From: Chloroflexota bacterium
Lineage (GTDB): Bacteria > Chloroflexota > Anaerolineae > Anaerolineales > Villigracilaceae
Length of the DNA: 57,698 nucleotides
Direction of reading: 5' to 3'
Assembly (NCBI GenBank): GCA_024224815.1
Contig: JAAENC010000242.1
Coordinates: 1-57,698, forward strand
Both the position numbers and the translations under genes were made by a program. Below, one piece after another: positions 7,937 to 16,753 of the stretch. Position 1 is the first letter of the stretch. Every line of letters begins with the position of its first letter. The notes below the pieces were generated by a model, which was given only the letters and a program-made list of their open reading frames with translations, searched no databases and was not told where the DNA came from.

Positions 7937-9334
7937 TTATGGACTAAACCATCCAATTGGATAAATAAATAGATATTCGGGTGTTTCAATTTCCGTCACG
8001 CTCCAATCAACAAGACTAATCATTTGAAGTATAGGTTGGCGCCCTGTATTAGCATAAAACAATTCTAAAAAAATCAATTTTTTACTATCTGGGCTCCAAA
8101 CAGGAGTGCCCATTCCATAATCTCCTGTGTTGAACTTCATTTTGTTTTTCCCGTCGTTGCTAAATATCCAAAGAAAAGCATTTTCTCCTTCTTCGCCCCA
8201 TTCTGTGCCTGAAAGGGTAATCCATTGGCTATCAGGGCTCCATGTAATCTGATTACCAGACCATCTTTGCCAAGCAGGAAGTGTAAGTGTCACATAATAT
8301 GGGCTATGATGAGTTAAAAGTTGCCCGTTATTATGTTCTAGGTCAAACACATACAACCCAATATCTCCCGCAGCGTTAGTGTGACCAAGCCATGCTATTA
8401 ATTCTCCATTGGGTGACCAAGTTGGAGAAACTAGTTCGGGAGAACCTACATCATCGGATGCTTCGACAGTTAAACTATAATCAGAAGGATAAATAACTTT
8501 TTGCTCATCTGTTTCCAGATCATATAGAACACCACCATCATACGCAAGAATCTTTCCGTTTGGTGAAAGTGACGGTGGATGTGTAACCCCGTTAACTTCA
8601 TCTAAAATAGAGTAAGACTTGTCATCTAACGAGATTTTGATGGGGAAGGTACTACATTCTCCTCCATACGTATGGCAATGTCCTTTAAGAATTATCCCAA
8701 GCTGAACTTCTTCAGGTTCACCAGAAACGGTAAAAATAAATGATGGCTCTTGTGACCACCAGCCAAAAGAGCATGGCGAATACCCTAAACAACGTTCATA
8801 CCGCGATGGTGTCTTTGTTATGTTAATCTGTTCTCCAGAGACAATGTCCATCATGAAGACATCATCTAAAGCTCTGTCTCTAGAACCCAAAAAAGCAATT
8901 GTGTTGTCATCAGGAGACCATGTAACAGAATCCTCATAAAAATCTGGCGTATTTGTTAGGTTTTTACTTCTCTTGCTAATTAAATCAATCAACCAAATAT
9001 CACCATTCTTTTCAAAAGCAGCTAGTTTGCGATTATGAGATAATCTTAACCCGCCTCCAACAAAGGGAAACTGCCAATACTTCCCATCATAATTATCTAT
9101 CCATATTGATGCGCCGCAGTTAATCTCAGTGCACTTTGAAATTAAAATCAAACCTGAAGGAAGAGGAATTTTAGCATTTGATGATGTCGGTGTCGCTACG
9201 ACAACGGGTTTCGTGTTTTCTATGGTCGGTTCAGTATGGGGGATTGTTTTACTAGGTAGGGGAATACAACCACTAAGAAAAAAAAATACGATTAGAAAAT
9301 ATCTACGGTGACTGTGAATTTTTATAATATTCAT
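7937..9334 (-). CDS. Beta-propeller lipoprotein (TolB/PD40-like repeats)
   Basis: This 465-residue protein has a lipoprotein signal (hydrophobic stretch ending FLSGC, lipid-modified C23) and then a series of WD40-like PD40 blades of the TolB type. Blade signatures are TWSPDDNTIAFLGS, SLSPNGKILAYDGG, TWSPNGELIAWLGH, TWSPDSQWITLSG and VWSPDSKKLIFLE. Such proteins sit on the outer face of the membrane and act as scaffolds; no catalytic residues are evident. Cysteines in the first and third blades may form disulfides. In Chloroflexota, proteins of this plan are common and largely uncharacterised. The gene runs alone on the minus strand and is AT-rich compared with the maf operon next to it. Confidence 0.85.
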   Translation of the reverse strand: MNIIKIHSHRRYFLIVFFFLSGCIPLPSKTIPHTEPTIENTKPVVVATPTSSNAKIPLPSGLILISKCTEINCGASIWIDNYDGKYWQFPFVGGGLRLSHNRKLAAFEKNGDIWLIDLISKRSKNLTNTPDFYEDSVTWSPDDNTIAFLGSRDRALDDVFMMDIVSGEQINITKTPSRYERCLGYSPCSFGWWSQEPSFIFTVSGEPEEVQLGIILKGHCHTYGGECSTFPIKISLDDKSYSILDEVNGVTHPPSLSPNGKILAYDGGVLYDLETDEQKVIYPSDYSLTVEASDDVGSPELVSPTWSPNGELIAWLGHTNAAGDIGLYVFDLEHNNGQLLTHHSPYYVTLTLPAWQRWSGNQITWSPDSQWITLSGTEWGEEGENAFLWIFSNDGKNKMKFNTGDYGMGTPVWSPDSKKLIFLELFYANTGRQPILQMISLVDWSVTEIETPEYLFIYPIGWFSP

Positions 9335-9504
9335 TGTCTATGTGTTTTCAACATTTGGAGTTTTAGGGATCCCCCCGTAAGCTATCAAATACGAGTATAG
9401 CACAAAATATCCTGTAGAAATCCCTGCGAACATCCCCTTTACGCAGAAATCACCCATACCTATAGCGCATAACGCAAATTACCTCTTGTGATAAAATCCG
9501 CCTC

Positions 9505-10200
9505 GTGAAGAATACTGAAAAAACCTTGTTATTGGCCTCCCAATCTCCGCGACGGAGGGAGTTGTTGTCCTTTATTGGTATCCCTTTTGATGTCGCTTCC
9601 GCAGATGTAGATGAGAGCCTTTTGCCCGATGAAAATCCTGCGGATTATGTTTTGCGTTTGGCAGAAGCTAAGGCGCGGGCGATTATTAGCAAAAGCCCCC
9701 CTCTGGCTCCCCCCACAAGTGGGGGGAGAACCGTTATCGGTTCAGATACGGCGGTGGTAGATGCCGGGGAAACGCTGGGCAAGCCGAGGGATAAGCGCGA
9801 AGCGAAGTCTATGTTGCGGCAGTTGCGCGGGCGTAAACATCAGGTTTATACGGGGATCGCGATTTATGATGAGACATCTGATAGGGTTTTTTCTGAATTA
9901 TGTATTAGCGATGTGCCGATGCGCGAATATAGCGATGCCGAAATGGATGCCTATATTGAGACCGGCGACCCGATGGATAAGGCGGGGGGCTATGCTATCC
10001 AGAATGGTGATTTTGCTCCTGTTGAGCATTTTGACGGTTGTTTTGCCTCTGTGATGGGTTTTCCGCTTTGCCATTTGGCACGCTCTTTGAAAAAAGCGGG
10101 AATGGATATTTCTGCTGATCTTCCTGAAGCCTGTCGTTCTTCTTTAAATTATGAATGTACGATTTCTGACGCAGTTTTGCGCGGTGATACTATTGGATAA
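9505..10200 (+). CDS. maf: Maf-like nucleoside triphosphate pyrophosphatase with palindromic insert
   Basis: This 231-residue house-cleaning enzyme hydrolyses non-canonical or excess nucleoside triphosphates to monophosphates. The N-terminal LLLASQSPRRRELL is the substrate-binding loop; later come GSDTAVVD, the KPRDKREAKSML helix, and MDKAGGYAIQ. Residues about 64-76 (SPPLAPPTSGGR) are encoded by a GC-rich palindrome and fall in the loop just before the GSDT strand, where normal Maf proteins have a short linker. The GTG start lies seven bases after a TAAAAT box, so the message may be leaderless. It is the first gene of an operon; the PBP gene starts one base after its stop. Confidence 0.9.
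   Translation: MKNTEKTLLLASQSPRRRELLSFIGIPFDVASADVDESLLPDENPADYVLRLAEAKARAIISKSPPLAPPTSGGRTVIGSDTAVVDAGETLGKPRDKREAKSMLRQLRGRKHQVYTGIAIYDETSDRVFSELCISDVPMREYSDAEMDAYIETGDPMDKAGGYAIQNGDFAPVEHFDGCFASVMGFPLCHLARSLKKAGMDISADLPEACRSSLNYECTISDAVLRGDTIG
9694..9729. repeat. In-frame palindromic repeat, type I, inside maf
   Basis: The segment contains a perfect 10-bp stem (9707-9716 and 9719-9728, loop AA). It is similar in sequence and identical in reading frame to the first palindrome inside rsgA (12544-12576): maf reads SPPLAPPTSGGR and rsgA reads SPLSVSPSGGD. It appears to be a dispersed repeat tolerated as an extra surface peptide. Confidence 0.75.
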
Positions 10201-10201
10201 T

Positions 10202-12484
10202 ATGATGATGAAAAGAAAAAACTCTTTCTGGTTTAGTCTTTTAGCTATTTTGCTGGTTTTGACTTCTTGTACTTCCGGTTCTATGCCTAATCCTTTCTCT
10301 CCGGATGAGCCGGAGCCAACCGCGACTTTGCCAAGTGCTATTGTCACTGTTGAAAATGCTCCAGATGCACGTGCGGCGATGACTCTTTTCCTTGAAGCCT
10401 ATAAAGTGGAAAGTTATGCCACGATGTATAGCATGTTGAGCACGCTTAGTAAGGATGCAATTAGCCAGGAAGATTTTGAAACACGCTACAAAGAAGCTTT
10501 GAACTCAATGAGTTTGTCCGAGATCGAGACAGAAGTGCTTTCTGTATTGACGAATCCGACTTCGGCTCAGGTTGCCTTTCGTCTTACTTATAAAACCGTT
10601 CTTGCTGGTGATCTGACCCGCGATATGGTCGCAAATTTGACCCTTGAAGGTGAGCAATGGTTTGTTCAATGGGATGAAGGGCTGATTATGCCTGAACTCG
10701 TTGGCGGAAATAAGCTGGCTATGGATTATCAAATTCCTTCGCGCGGTGATATATATGACCGAGAAGGAGATCCTATTGCGGCACAAGCAGATGCGGTTGC
10801 GCTGGGGATTGTGCCCGGGCAAATTTTCCCTGAAGGTGAAGGGACCTTGCTCAATGAGTTAAGCAAAATAACAGGAAAAACCGCCGGAGAAATTCGACAG
10901 AGCTATGAAAATGCCGGAGCAGATTGGTATATCCCCGTAGGGGAGGCAACAGCCGATGATGCCGCACGTATTTTGAATATGAATTTGGGCGGTCTTTGGT
11001 CTACACCCTATAGCGCACGCTATTATTTTGGGAACGGGCTTTCTTCGCAATCTATAGGCTATATCATTTCCATTCCCGCCGAAGAACTTGGTGAATACCA
11101 GCGTCTTGGTTATGGCGGCAGCGAACGGATCGGTTACTCAGGGCTTGAAAAATGGGGCGAGGATTATTTGGCCGGAAAACACGGCGGCTCTCTTTATGTG
11201 ATCAATCCTGAAGGGCAAATTGTTACACGGCTCGCACAAAGTGACCCTGAGCCGGCATCCTCGCTTTATTTGACGATAGATGATGATCTACAACGCCACA
11301 CACAAAATTCGATCAGAGGCTTTACCGGCGCAGCCGTTGTAATCGAAAAAGACACGGGACGCATTTTGGCAATGGCTTCTTCTCCGGGTTTTGATCCCAA
11401 TTATTTTGAACCGACCAATGTTAATAACCAAGCTTTGGGCGAGTTATTAAGCGATTTTGATCAACCCCTTGTTAACCGCGCCACACAAGGCCAATATCCG
11501 CTTGGCTCGGTTTTTAAAGTGATCACTTTTTCAGCTGCGCTTTCCAGCGGATTATATACAGAAGACTCCACCTACGAATGTGGCTATGATTTTGTCGAAT
11601 TGCCCGACCGTATTCTGCACGATTGGACATGGGAACACTGCCAGCAAGAAATCCAATATTCCTACGCAACAGACCCGGAAAACGCACTGGATATTTATTC
11701 CTGCTATACCAAACCCAGCGGAGATTTAACCCTTCCTGAAAGTTTGATGCGTTCCTGTAATCCCTGGTATTGGCATATTGGTTTGGATCTCTATTCATCC
11801 CAACGCACTACCGATATAGCAGAGATGGCGCGCGCTTTTGGACTTGGGCAGGCTACCGGTTTAGGACAGGTTGCCGAATCCGAAGGTTTAATCGAAGACC
11901 CGCAAGATGCAATTGAAGCTGTAAATCAATCCATTGGGCAGGGAACAACATTAGTCACGCCCCTGCAAGTTGCTGTTTTCATGGCCGCTCTTGGGAATGG
12001 CGGCACAATTTATCGCCCGCAAATGATCGAAAAAATTCAACCTATTGACGGGAATCCCACGACCATTTTCAAACCGGAAGCGCGAAGCACTTTACCGCTC
12101 TCTCCTGAATATCTGCAAATTTTGCAAGACGCGATGGTTAGCGTGATCGAGGATAATCGCGGTACTGCAAACTTCCGTTTACGCGGATATCGAATTCCGA
12201 CCGCCGCAAAAACAGGCACCGCAGAAACCGATGGCGTTCCCCATGCCTGGTTTGCTGGTTATACTTTGGCAGAAGAAGATACCGGTTTGCCCGATATCGC
12301 TATTGCCGTTATTCTTGAAAACGCAGGAGAAGGCTCAGATTATGCTGCCCCAGCCTTCAGACGAATCGCAGAAGCCTATTATTATGGCAGCCCTCAAACG
12401 ACCTATTGGTTTGAGACCAAGTTTGGCGTAACAAAAACGCCTACACCCATTGGTGGCATCCCCACTAATACACCAAAACCATGA
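10202..12484 (+). CDS. Penicillin-binding transpeptidase with lipoprotein-like signal and MecA_N-like domain
   Basis: This 760-residue class B PBP cross-links peptidoglycan on the outer membrane face. The ATG at 10202 is one base after the maf stop; upstream in-frame starts lie inside maf. Its N terminus looks like a lipoprotein signal (VLTSC, C23) followed by a proline/threonine linker, a MecA_N/NTF2-like domain (about 55-165), a PBP dimerisation domain and the transpeptidase domain. The active-site motifs are SVFK (S436, K439), SCN (518-520) and KTG in AAKTGTAET. The C terminus ends in a Thr/Pro tail. A MecA_N domain is typical of low-affinity PBPs such as PBP2a, but resistance cannot be inferred. 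It overlaps rsgA by four bases. Confidence 0.92.
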   Translation: MMMKRKNSFWFSLLAILLVLTSCTSGSMPNPFSPDEPEPTATLPSAIVTVENAPDARAAMTLFLEAYKVESYATMYSMLSTLSKDAISQEDFETRYKEALNSMSLSEIETEVLSVLTNPTSAQVAFRLTYKTVLAGDLTRDMVANLTLEGEQWFVQWDEGLIMPELVGGNKLAMDYQIPSRGDIYDREGDPIAAQADAVALGIVPGQIFPEGEGTLLNELSKITGKTAGEIRQSYENAGADWYIPVGEATADDAARILNMNLGGLWSTPYSARYYFGNGLSSQSIGYIISIPAEELGEYQRLGYGGSERIGYSGLEKWGEDYLAGKHGGSLYVINPEGQIVTRLAQSDPEPASSLYLTIDDDLQRHTQNSIRGFTGAAVVIEKDTGRILAMASSPGFDPNYFEPTNVNNQALGELLSDFDQPLVNRATQGQYPLGSVFKVITFSAALSSGLYTEDSTYECGYDFVELPDRILHDWTWEHCQQEIQYSYATDPENALDIYSCYTKPSGDLTLPESLMRSCNPWYWHIGLDLYSSQRTTDIAEMARAFGLGQATGLGQVAESEGLIEDPQDAIEAVNQSIGQGTTLVTPLQVAVFMAALGNGGTIYRPQMIEKIQPIDGNPTTIFKPEARSTLPLSPEYLQILQDAMVSVIEDNRGTANFRLRGYRIPTAAKTGTAETDGVPHAWFAGYTLAEEDTGLPDIAIAVILENAGEGSDYAAPAFRRIAEAYYYGSPQTTYWFETKFGVTKTPTPIGGIPTNTPKP

Positions 12485-13470
12485 CGAATGAAAAGAAATA
12501 CGAGGGGCGAGTTATAAAATCACAATCGGGCTTTTTTGATGTCAGCCCCCTCTCTGTCTCCCCCTCAGGGGGAGATGAAAATTCCTTCCCCCTGAGGGGG
12601 AAGGCTAGGATGGGGGAAGAAGCAATTTCCTGCCAATTACGCGGTCGTTTAAAACAAGGCGGCCGTAAAGGTGATCTCCTCGCAGTAGGAGATCGCGTCC
12701 GAATTACAATCCTCCCCGAAGGAACCGGGATGATAGAAGAAATCCTTCCGCGTGAACGCGCTATTGTCCGAATGGATCCGCGCCCGCGCGGTGTCTACCG
12801 CCAAATTCTGCTCGCTAACCCCGACCAAGCTCTTTTTGTCTTTGCCTGTGCAAGCCCCAGACCGCGAATGCGTATGCTAGATCGCTTTCTCGTCATTGCC
12901 GAGCAGCAAAACATCCCAGCTATCATCATCGCCAACAAAGTAGATCTGATCGGAGAAGAAAAAGCCGACAAACTCTTCGGGCATTATAAAAAAATTGGTT
13001 ATCGCGTCATTTACACCTCCGCAAGTGAAAAAATCGGCATAGAGAATTTACGCCACGCATTGCAAGGAAAACTTTCTGCTTTGGCAGGGCCATCTGGTGT
13101 AGGCAAATCGAGTCTAATGAACACCATGCAAGACGGTTTGGGGCTGGCAGTTAACGAAATTAGCGCAGCTTTAAATCGTGGTAAACACACCACCAATTTC
13201 CGACAACTTTTACCCCTCGAGGGTGGCGGCTATGTCGCCGATACCCCCGGCTGGAAATCCCTCGCGCTTTGGGATACTCAACCCGAAGAACTCGACGGCT
13301 ACTTCCCCGAAATTGCCCCTCTCGTCGCCCAATGCCGTTTTAGCGACTGCACTCATGTCCACGAACCGGGCTGTGCTGTTTTGAAAGCTGTCAATAGCGG
13401 CGAACTGCACAATGAACGTTTTAACTCTTTCATTCGGATGCGAGACGGCTTGGCAAATAAACGATACTAA
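12481..13470 (+). CDS. rsgA: Ribosome small subunit-dependent GTPase A with in-frame palindromic inserts
   Basis: This 329-residue circularly permuted GTPase helps the late maturation of the 30S subunit. The order is OB fold, then G4 NKVD (152-155), G5 SAS (180-182), G1 GPSGVGKS (203-210), G3 DTPGW (254-258), and a zinc knuckle with C285, C290, H292 and C298. The OB fold is interrupted: the first strand KSQSGFFDV (13-21) and the next strand ISCQLRGRLK (49-58) are separated by some 25 residues encoded by two GC-rich palindromes, where RsgA normally has a short hairpin. The insert keeps frame and the rest looks intact, so the protein is probably functional. It overlaps the PBP gene by four bases and holB by one. 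Confidence 0.95.
   Translation: MTNEKKYEGRVIKSQSGFFDVSPLSVSPSGGDENSFPLRGKARMGEEAISCQLRGRLKQGGRKGDLLAVGDRVRITILPEGTGMIEEILPRERAIVRMDPRPRGVYRQILLANPDQALFVFACASPRPRMRMLDRFLVIAEQQNIPAIIIANKVDLIGEEKADKLFGHYKKIGYRVIYTSASEKIGIENLRHALQGKLSALAGPSGVGKSSLMNTMQDGLGLAVNEISAALNRGKHTTNFRQLLPLEGGGYVADTPGWKSLALWDTQPEELDGYFPEIAPLVAQCRFSDCTHVHEPGCAVLKAVNSGELHNERFNSFIRMRDGLANKRY
12544..12616. repeat. Two in-frame palindromic repeats inside rsgA
   Basis: The first unit has an 8-bp stem (12558-12565 and 12567-12574); the second has a 9-bp stem (12585-12593 and 12595-12603). The 36 bases at 12581-12616 are identical to 42216-42251 in an unrelated gene and are read in the same frame in both, giving SFPLRGKARMG. The first unit is related to the palindrome in maf. 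Confidence 0.85.
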
Positions 13471-14459
13471 TGATCAATTCTTGGAATTTACTCGGACATA
13501 ACTGGGCGGTGGATATGCTCAGTCAGCACGTTGCCCACGAAACACAGCGCCACGCCTATTTATTTACCGGCTCGCCCGCTGTCGGACGCAGATCTCTAGC
13601 TCTGGCATTTGCGCGTGCATTAACTTGCTCGGCATCCCCCGTGCCCGGCACATTTTGTGGAGAATGTAGAGAGTGCCGCCAAATGGGTGCAATGCAACAC
13701 CCCGACCTGCACATTATCCAGGCCGAAAAAGAAGGTGGGATGCTAAAAGTAGAACAGATCCGTGAGTTGCGCAAAAAAGTGCTTCTTGCACCCTACCAAG
13801 CCAAATACAGGATCGTTCTCCTGCTCCGTTTCCAAGAAGCAAATCCCAGCGCGGCAAATGCCCTTCTGAAAACCCTCGAAGAAGCCCCATCCAAAGTTAT
13901 CCTGCTTCTGACAGCAAATAATACAGAGCAACTTTTGCCCACAATTGTCTCTCGTTGCGAAGTCTTACGCCTGCGCCCTATCCCAACGCCCCGCCTGGAG
14001 ACTTACCTCTGCGAAAAAGGAGCCGATGGGGAGAAAGCCAAATTTCTTGCCCATCTTTCTGCGGGCAGACCAGGCTATGCCCTCCGCTTATTGGAAGATG
14101 AAAGCGCTCTCGAATTTCGTCGTGAAAAACTGGAAGAATTCTCCGGCCTATTAAAAGCCTCTCGCGTAAAACGTTTTGCTTACGCAGAAAAACTCGCCAA
14201 AGACAAAGAAGAGTTCCGCGAAACGCTACTTTTGTGGCTCTCTCTCTGGCGGGATGTGATGCTCTCCGTGGCGGGTGATATAGATAGGTTGGTTAACATA
14301 GACCAGCACGAGCTGACAGAAAAACTGGCGGGACAACTTGAACTAGCCGAAGCAAAAAAACTGCTCACTACCGCCGAAAAGGGGATTGGGCAACTTAAGC
14401 GCAACATCAACGCGCGTTTGTTAGCAGAAGTGATTTTGTTGGATTTTCCGCATCTTTAA
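13470..14459 (+). CDS. holB: DNA polymerase III delta' subunit
   Basis: This 329-residue AAA+ protein is a clamp-loader subunit that helps open the sliding clamp for replication. The N-terminal AAA+ module begins NLLGHNWAVDML and has a degenerate P-loop, GSPAVGRR (34-41), with Arg where an ATPase would have Lys; non-hydrolysing P-loops are usual for delta'. A zinc module (C53, C63, C66, C69) is followed by HPDLHII, the KVEQIREL helix, and the conserved NALLKTLEEAP and SRCEVLRL sensor segments. The start codon shares one base with the rsgA stop. It is the last gene of the maf operon, followed by a terminator at 14481-14505. Confidence 0.93.
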   Translation: MINSWNLLGHNWAVDMLSQHVAHETQRHAYLFTGSPAVGRRSLALAFARALTCSASPVPGTFCGECRECRQMGAMQHPDLHIIQAEKEGGMLKVEQIRELRKKVLLAPYQAKYRIVLLLRFQEANPSAANALLKTLEEAPSKVILLLTANNTEQLLPTIVSRCEVLRLRPIPTPRLETYLCEKGADGEKAKFLAHLSAGRPGYALRLLEDESALEFRREKLEEFSGLLKASRVKRFAYAEKLAKDKEEFRETLLLWLSLWRDVMLSVAGDIDRLVNIDQHELTEKLAGQLELAEAKKLLTTAEKGIGQLKRNINARLLAEVILLDFPHL

Positions 14460-14480
14460 GAAAGACGCATAAATAAAAAT

Positions 14481-14505
14481 GCCATGACAAATTTCTTGTC
14501 ATGGC
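14481..14505. terminator. Terminator between convergent genes
   Basis: A 10-bp stem (14481-14490 and 14496-14505) follows the holB stop by 21 bases; A residues on the left and T/C-rich sequence on the right allow it to serve holB and possibly the convergent zinc-ribbon gene. Confidence 0.65.
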
Positions 14506-14522
14506 TTTCCATTTAAATTTTT

Positions 14523-15374
14523 TTATCGCACAGTTAGCGTAAAATTATTTTCGAAGATTTCACCTGGCCCAAAATGCAATAGGCTTCCATCGTCATCCTT
14601 TGTCCCATCTACAATATCGAAATCAGAGTAAGTGAAAACATCTACTTGGTATTTACCGGCAGGCAAGCCTTTTATTTTGACTACATCATAGATCCATGAA
14701 CTGTTTTCCTCCCAGTAGTCATTGAATTGCCTTGATGTGCCGCATGGCACTTCACTGAGCTTTAAAGGTGTTTTTTGCCGTTCACCGTAGTAACGCTCTC
14801 CATCAATATATAACTTAAAGTCGATCGCGTCATAATTCTCTTGGTGATAAGCATTAAGATATCCCCAATATCCATAGGAGATTTCCAGCGCTGTACCTTC
14901 TTGTACAGTGATATTCTTTTTGCACGTCCATGATAAGGTGATTTCTTCCTTTCCTGCAAAGAGTTGAAAGCCAAATGCGCCCCCAATCCCAAGAAACACA
15001 ACGATGAGTATCCATAGCCAAATGGGTATCATTTTCTTCTTTTTCTTTTCAATATCAGGCTTTGGTGCTGGAAGCTCCTCTTTATGGACAGGCATATCAC
15101 CTTTTGGTTTAGGCTCTTCCTTTATTTTTGGCGCAACCTTTTCTTCTTTTTTTTCTAAAACGACTTCTTCTGTTTTTTCATCTTTTAAAGGCACAGGTTT
15201 TGGCTTTGGTGGCTTTTCTTGAATAATTGGAGAAGCTGCCTTATCTTTTTTGACAGTAGATTCTTCTGTAGGCTCTGGTGCCGATTGCGGAGCTACTTGC
15301 TCTATTTTATGCCCACAATGCCCACACCATTTGGCTGTATCTTTGATCTCTTCGTTACAACTTGGACATTGCAT
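14523..15374 (-). CDS. Zinc-ribbon, single-span membrane protein
   Basis: This 283-residue protein has no assigned function. An N-terminal zinc ribbon (C4, C7, C17, C20: CPSC...CGHC) is followed by a long linker rich in Pro, Lys and Glu (about 28-118), a transmembrane helix (about 119-145, IWLWILIVVFLGIGG) and a C-terminal extracytoplasmic beta-rich region of some 135 residues. By charge the ribbon should be cytoplasmic and the C-terminal domain outside. AAGGAG precedes the ATG by eight bases. It is the last of three minus-strand genes; the gap to the RDD-repeat gene is 27 bases. The shared plan of ribbon, flexible linker and membrane anchor with gene 16754 suggests parts of one membrane complex. 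Confidence 0.82.
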   Translation of the reverse strand: MQCPSCNEEIKDTAKWCGHCGHKIEQVAPQSAPEPTEESTVKKDKAASPIIQEKPPKPKPVPLKDEKTEEVVLEKKEEKVAPKIKEEPKPKGDMPVHKEELPAPKPDIEKKKKKMIPIWLWILIVVFLGIGGAFGFQLFAGKEEITLSWTCKKNITVQEGTALEISYGYWGYLNAYHQENYDAIDFKLYIDGERYYGERQKTPLKLSEVPCGTSRQFNDYWEENSSWIYDVVKIKGLPAGKYQVDVFTYSDFDIVDGTKDDDGSLLHFGPGEIFENNFTLTVR

Positions 15375-15401
15375 AGTATTCTCCTTGAAAGTTTCTAGTC
15401 T

Positions 15402-16730
15402 CTAAGGGCAATAACAACTACTATAGACAGGTGGATTTCCTTGGGTAATTACAGAGCCACCAGCTGCAAGACATTCGGATTCGTTTGTTGCATTGGCACA
15501 TGTAGGGGCGGGGGTATTTGGATCGTCACTTGGGTCGCTACTGTCACAACCACCGACAGCGGGGATGGATGCTTGCCGCTGATAAATAGGCTCAGTACAC
15601 CCATTTACGTATAGCTCCATTGGTCTTAATGAATCTGGATATCCGGATGGCAGGTTGTTATAACAATGAAGTTTTTCGGTATAGTTTTGATAGTCGCATT
15701 TTGTGCTGGATGAACTATCAATTTTAAGACTGTAATCCCAATATTCTCCATCATCAAAAGCATCATCTTCCAGCCCGGGAACACCGCCTGGCATTTTTAG
15801 ATTTGTGACCAAAGAAGCATTACAGTTATCCATATCTTGAAAGACATGCGACATATTAATTTCATCGAAGTATTCACATCGCTCCGAAGAAGAAGGAGCT
15901 TCAGGGACTGATGGGCGTGGTGTATTTGTTGGACGTGGTGTGTTCGTGGGACGAGGTTGACTTGCTGGGCGAGGTGTATCGACCGGACCTGAATTTGTGA
16001 TTGCTGTTGGGGAGACATAACTGGAGGCAGGAGCCTGTCCAAAACGAGTGATATTTTCAGTGACCTTGTTTTGTAATGGGCCTCCCAGAGCTGCCCCCAA
16101 AACCAAGCCGGTTGTCACAAGGACTACCTTGGCTCTGGTACTTAGCTTGACCTTGAAATCGTCTCGTCCAAGAATTCGTCCTTGGTTCATATACCCAGTA
16201 AAATCATCGCGATTGATAATCCGCCATTGTCCGGTTACATCGTCTCTGTTGATAATATCATCCCGTCCGATGATACGATACTCCCGCAAATAGTTAATAA
16301 CATCATCGCGGTTAATAATATCGTCACGATTAATAATTCGCTTGTAATCCTCTTCGCTAATGATGCCTGCCTCGTATAATTCGCGTGCAAAATCATCGCG
16401 ATTGATGATATCGTCTCTATTAATTATGCGTGAATAATCGGATTCGCTTATAGCACCAGCTTGGTACATTTGGCGAGCCAAATCATCGCGGTTAATAATA
16501 TTTCCCTGCGCATCTTTGAAAATGGTATTGCTTTTTAGATATTCCACCATATCATCGCGATTGATGATACGCCCGTTCGAATCATAAAAGTTGTAGTCTT
16601 GTGCGGGGCCAATTCCGCCTTGTTGGGGTGGATTAGGCTGCACACTGCCACCATCCCCCATACCTAAAAAATTATCCGAGGCAGGATTCAGCGTTTCTGT
16701 ATAAAATTCTTTTTCCCAAGGGTATGGCAT
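15402..16730 (-). CDS. RDD-repeat membrane protein with Cys-rich exterior domain
   Basis: I do not recognise this 442-residue protein as a named family. The N-terminal region (about 54-191) contains ten copies of a hydrophobic-hydrophobic-Asn/Gly-Arg-Asp-Asp unit, typically RIINRDD. RDD triads fall at 58, 81, 105, 111, 135, 141, 156, 162, 174 and 189. Two copies are followed by short helices such as FARELYEAGIISEEDYK, which resemble the SHOCT-type helix-turn-helix. Then come a transmembrane helix (about 199-222), a Pro/Arg/Thr-rich tether with repeated TPRP, and a cysteine-rich C-terminal domain (at least ten Cys) that should be extracytoplasmic. AGGAG precedes the ATG. It lies between two zinc-ribbon membrane genes, 23 and 27 bases away. 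Confidence 0.78.
   Translation of the reverse strand: MPYPWEKEFYTETLNPASDNFLGMGDGGSVQPNPPQQGGIGPAQDYNFYDSNGRIINRDDMVEYLKSNTIFKDAQGNIINRDDLARQMYQAGAISESDYSRIINRDDIINRDDFARELYEAGIISEEDYKRIINRDDIINRDDVINYLREYRIIGRDDIINRDDVTGQWRIINRDDFTGYMNQGRILGRDDFKVKLSTRAKVVLVTTGLVLGAALGGPLQNKVTENITRFGQAPASSYVSPTAITNSGPVDTPRPASQPRPTNTPRPTNTPRPSVPEAPSSSERCEYFDEINMSHVFQDMDNCNASLVTNLKMPGGVPGLEDDAFDDGEYWDYSLKIDSSSSTKCDYQNYTEKLHCYNNLPSGYPDSLRPMELYVNGCTEPIYQRQASIPAVGGCDSSDPSDDPNTPAPTCANATNESECLAAGGSVITQGNPPVYSSCYCP
16158..16571 (-). repeat. DNA region encoding the ten RDD-type repeats
   Basis: The plus strand shows recurrent versions of ATCATCGCGATTGATAAT at irregular spacing. The copies differ at synonymous positions, which implies the peptide, not the DNA, is being conserved. 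Spacing alternates between 6 residues (back-to-back copies) and 15-24 residues. Confidence 0.85.
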
Positions 16731-16753
16731 ATTATTTTCTCCTGGTATTGTGG

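Noticed and set aside
16158-16571. Regularly recurring ATCATCGCGATTGATAAT units that could suggest a CRISPR array
   Set aside because: Spacing is irregular and multiples of three, copies vary synonymously, and the whole stretch is one open frame encoding RDD repeats.
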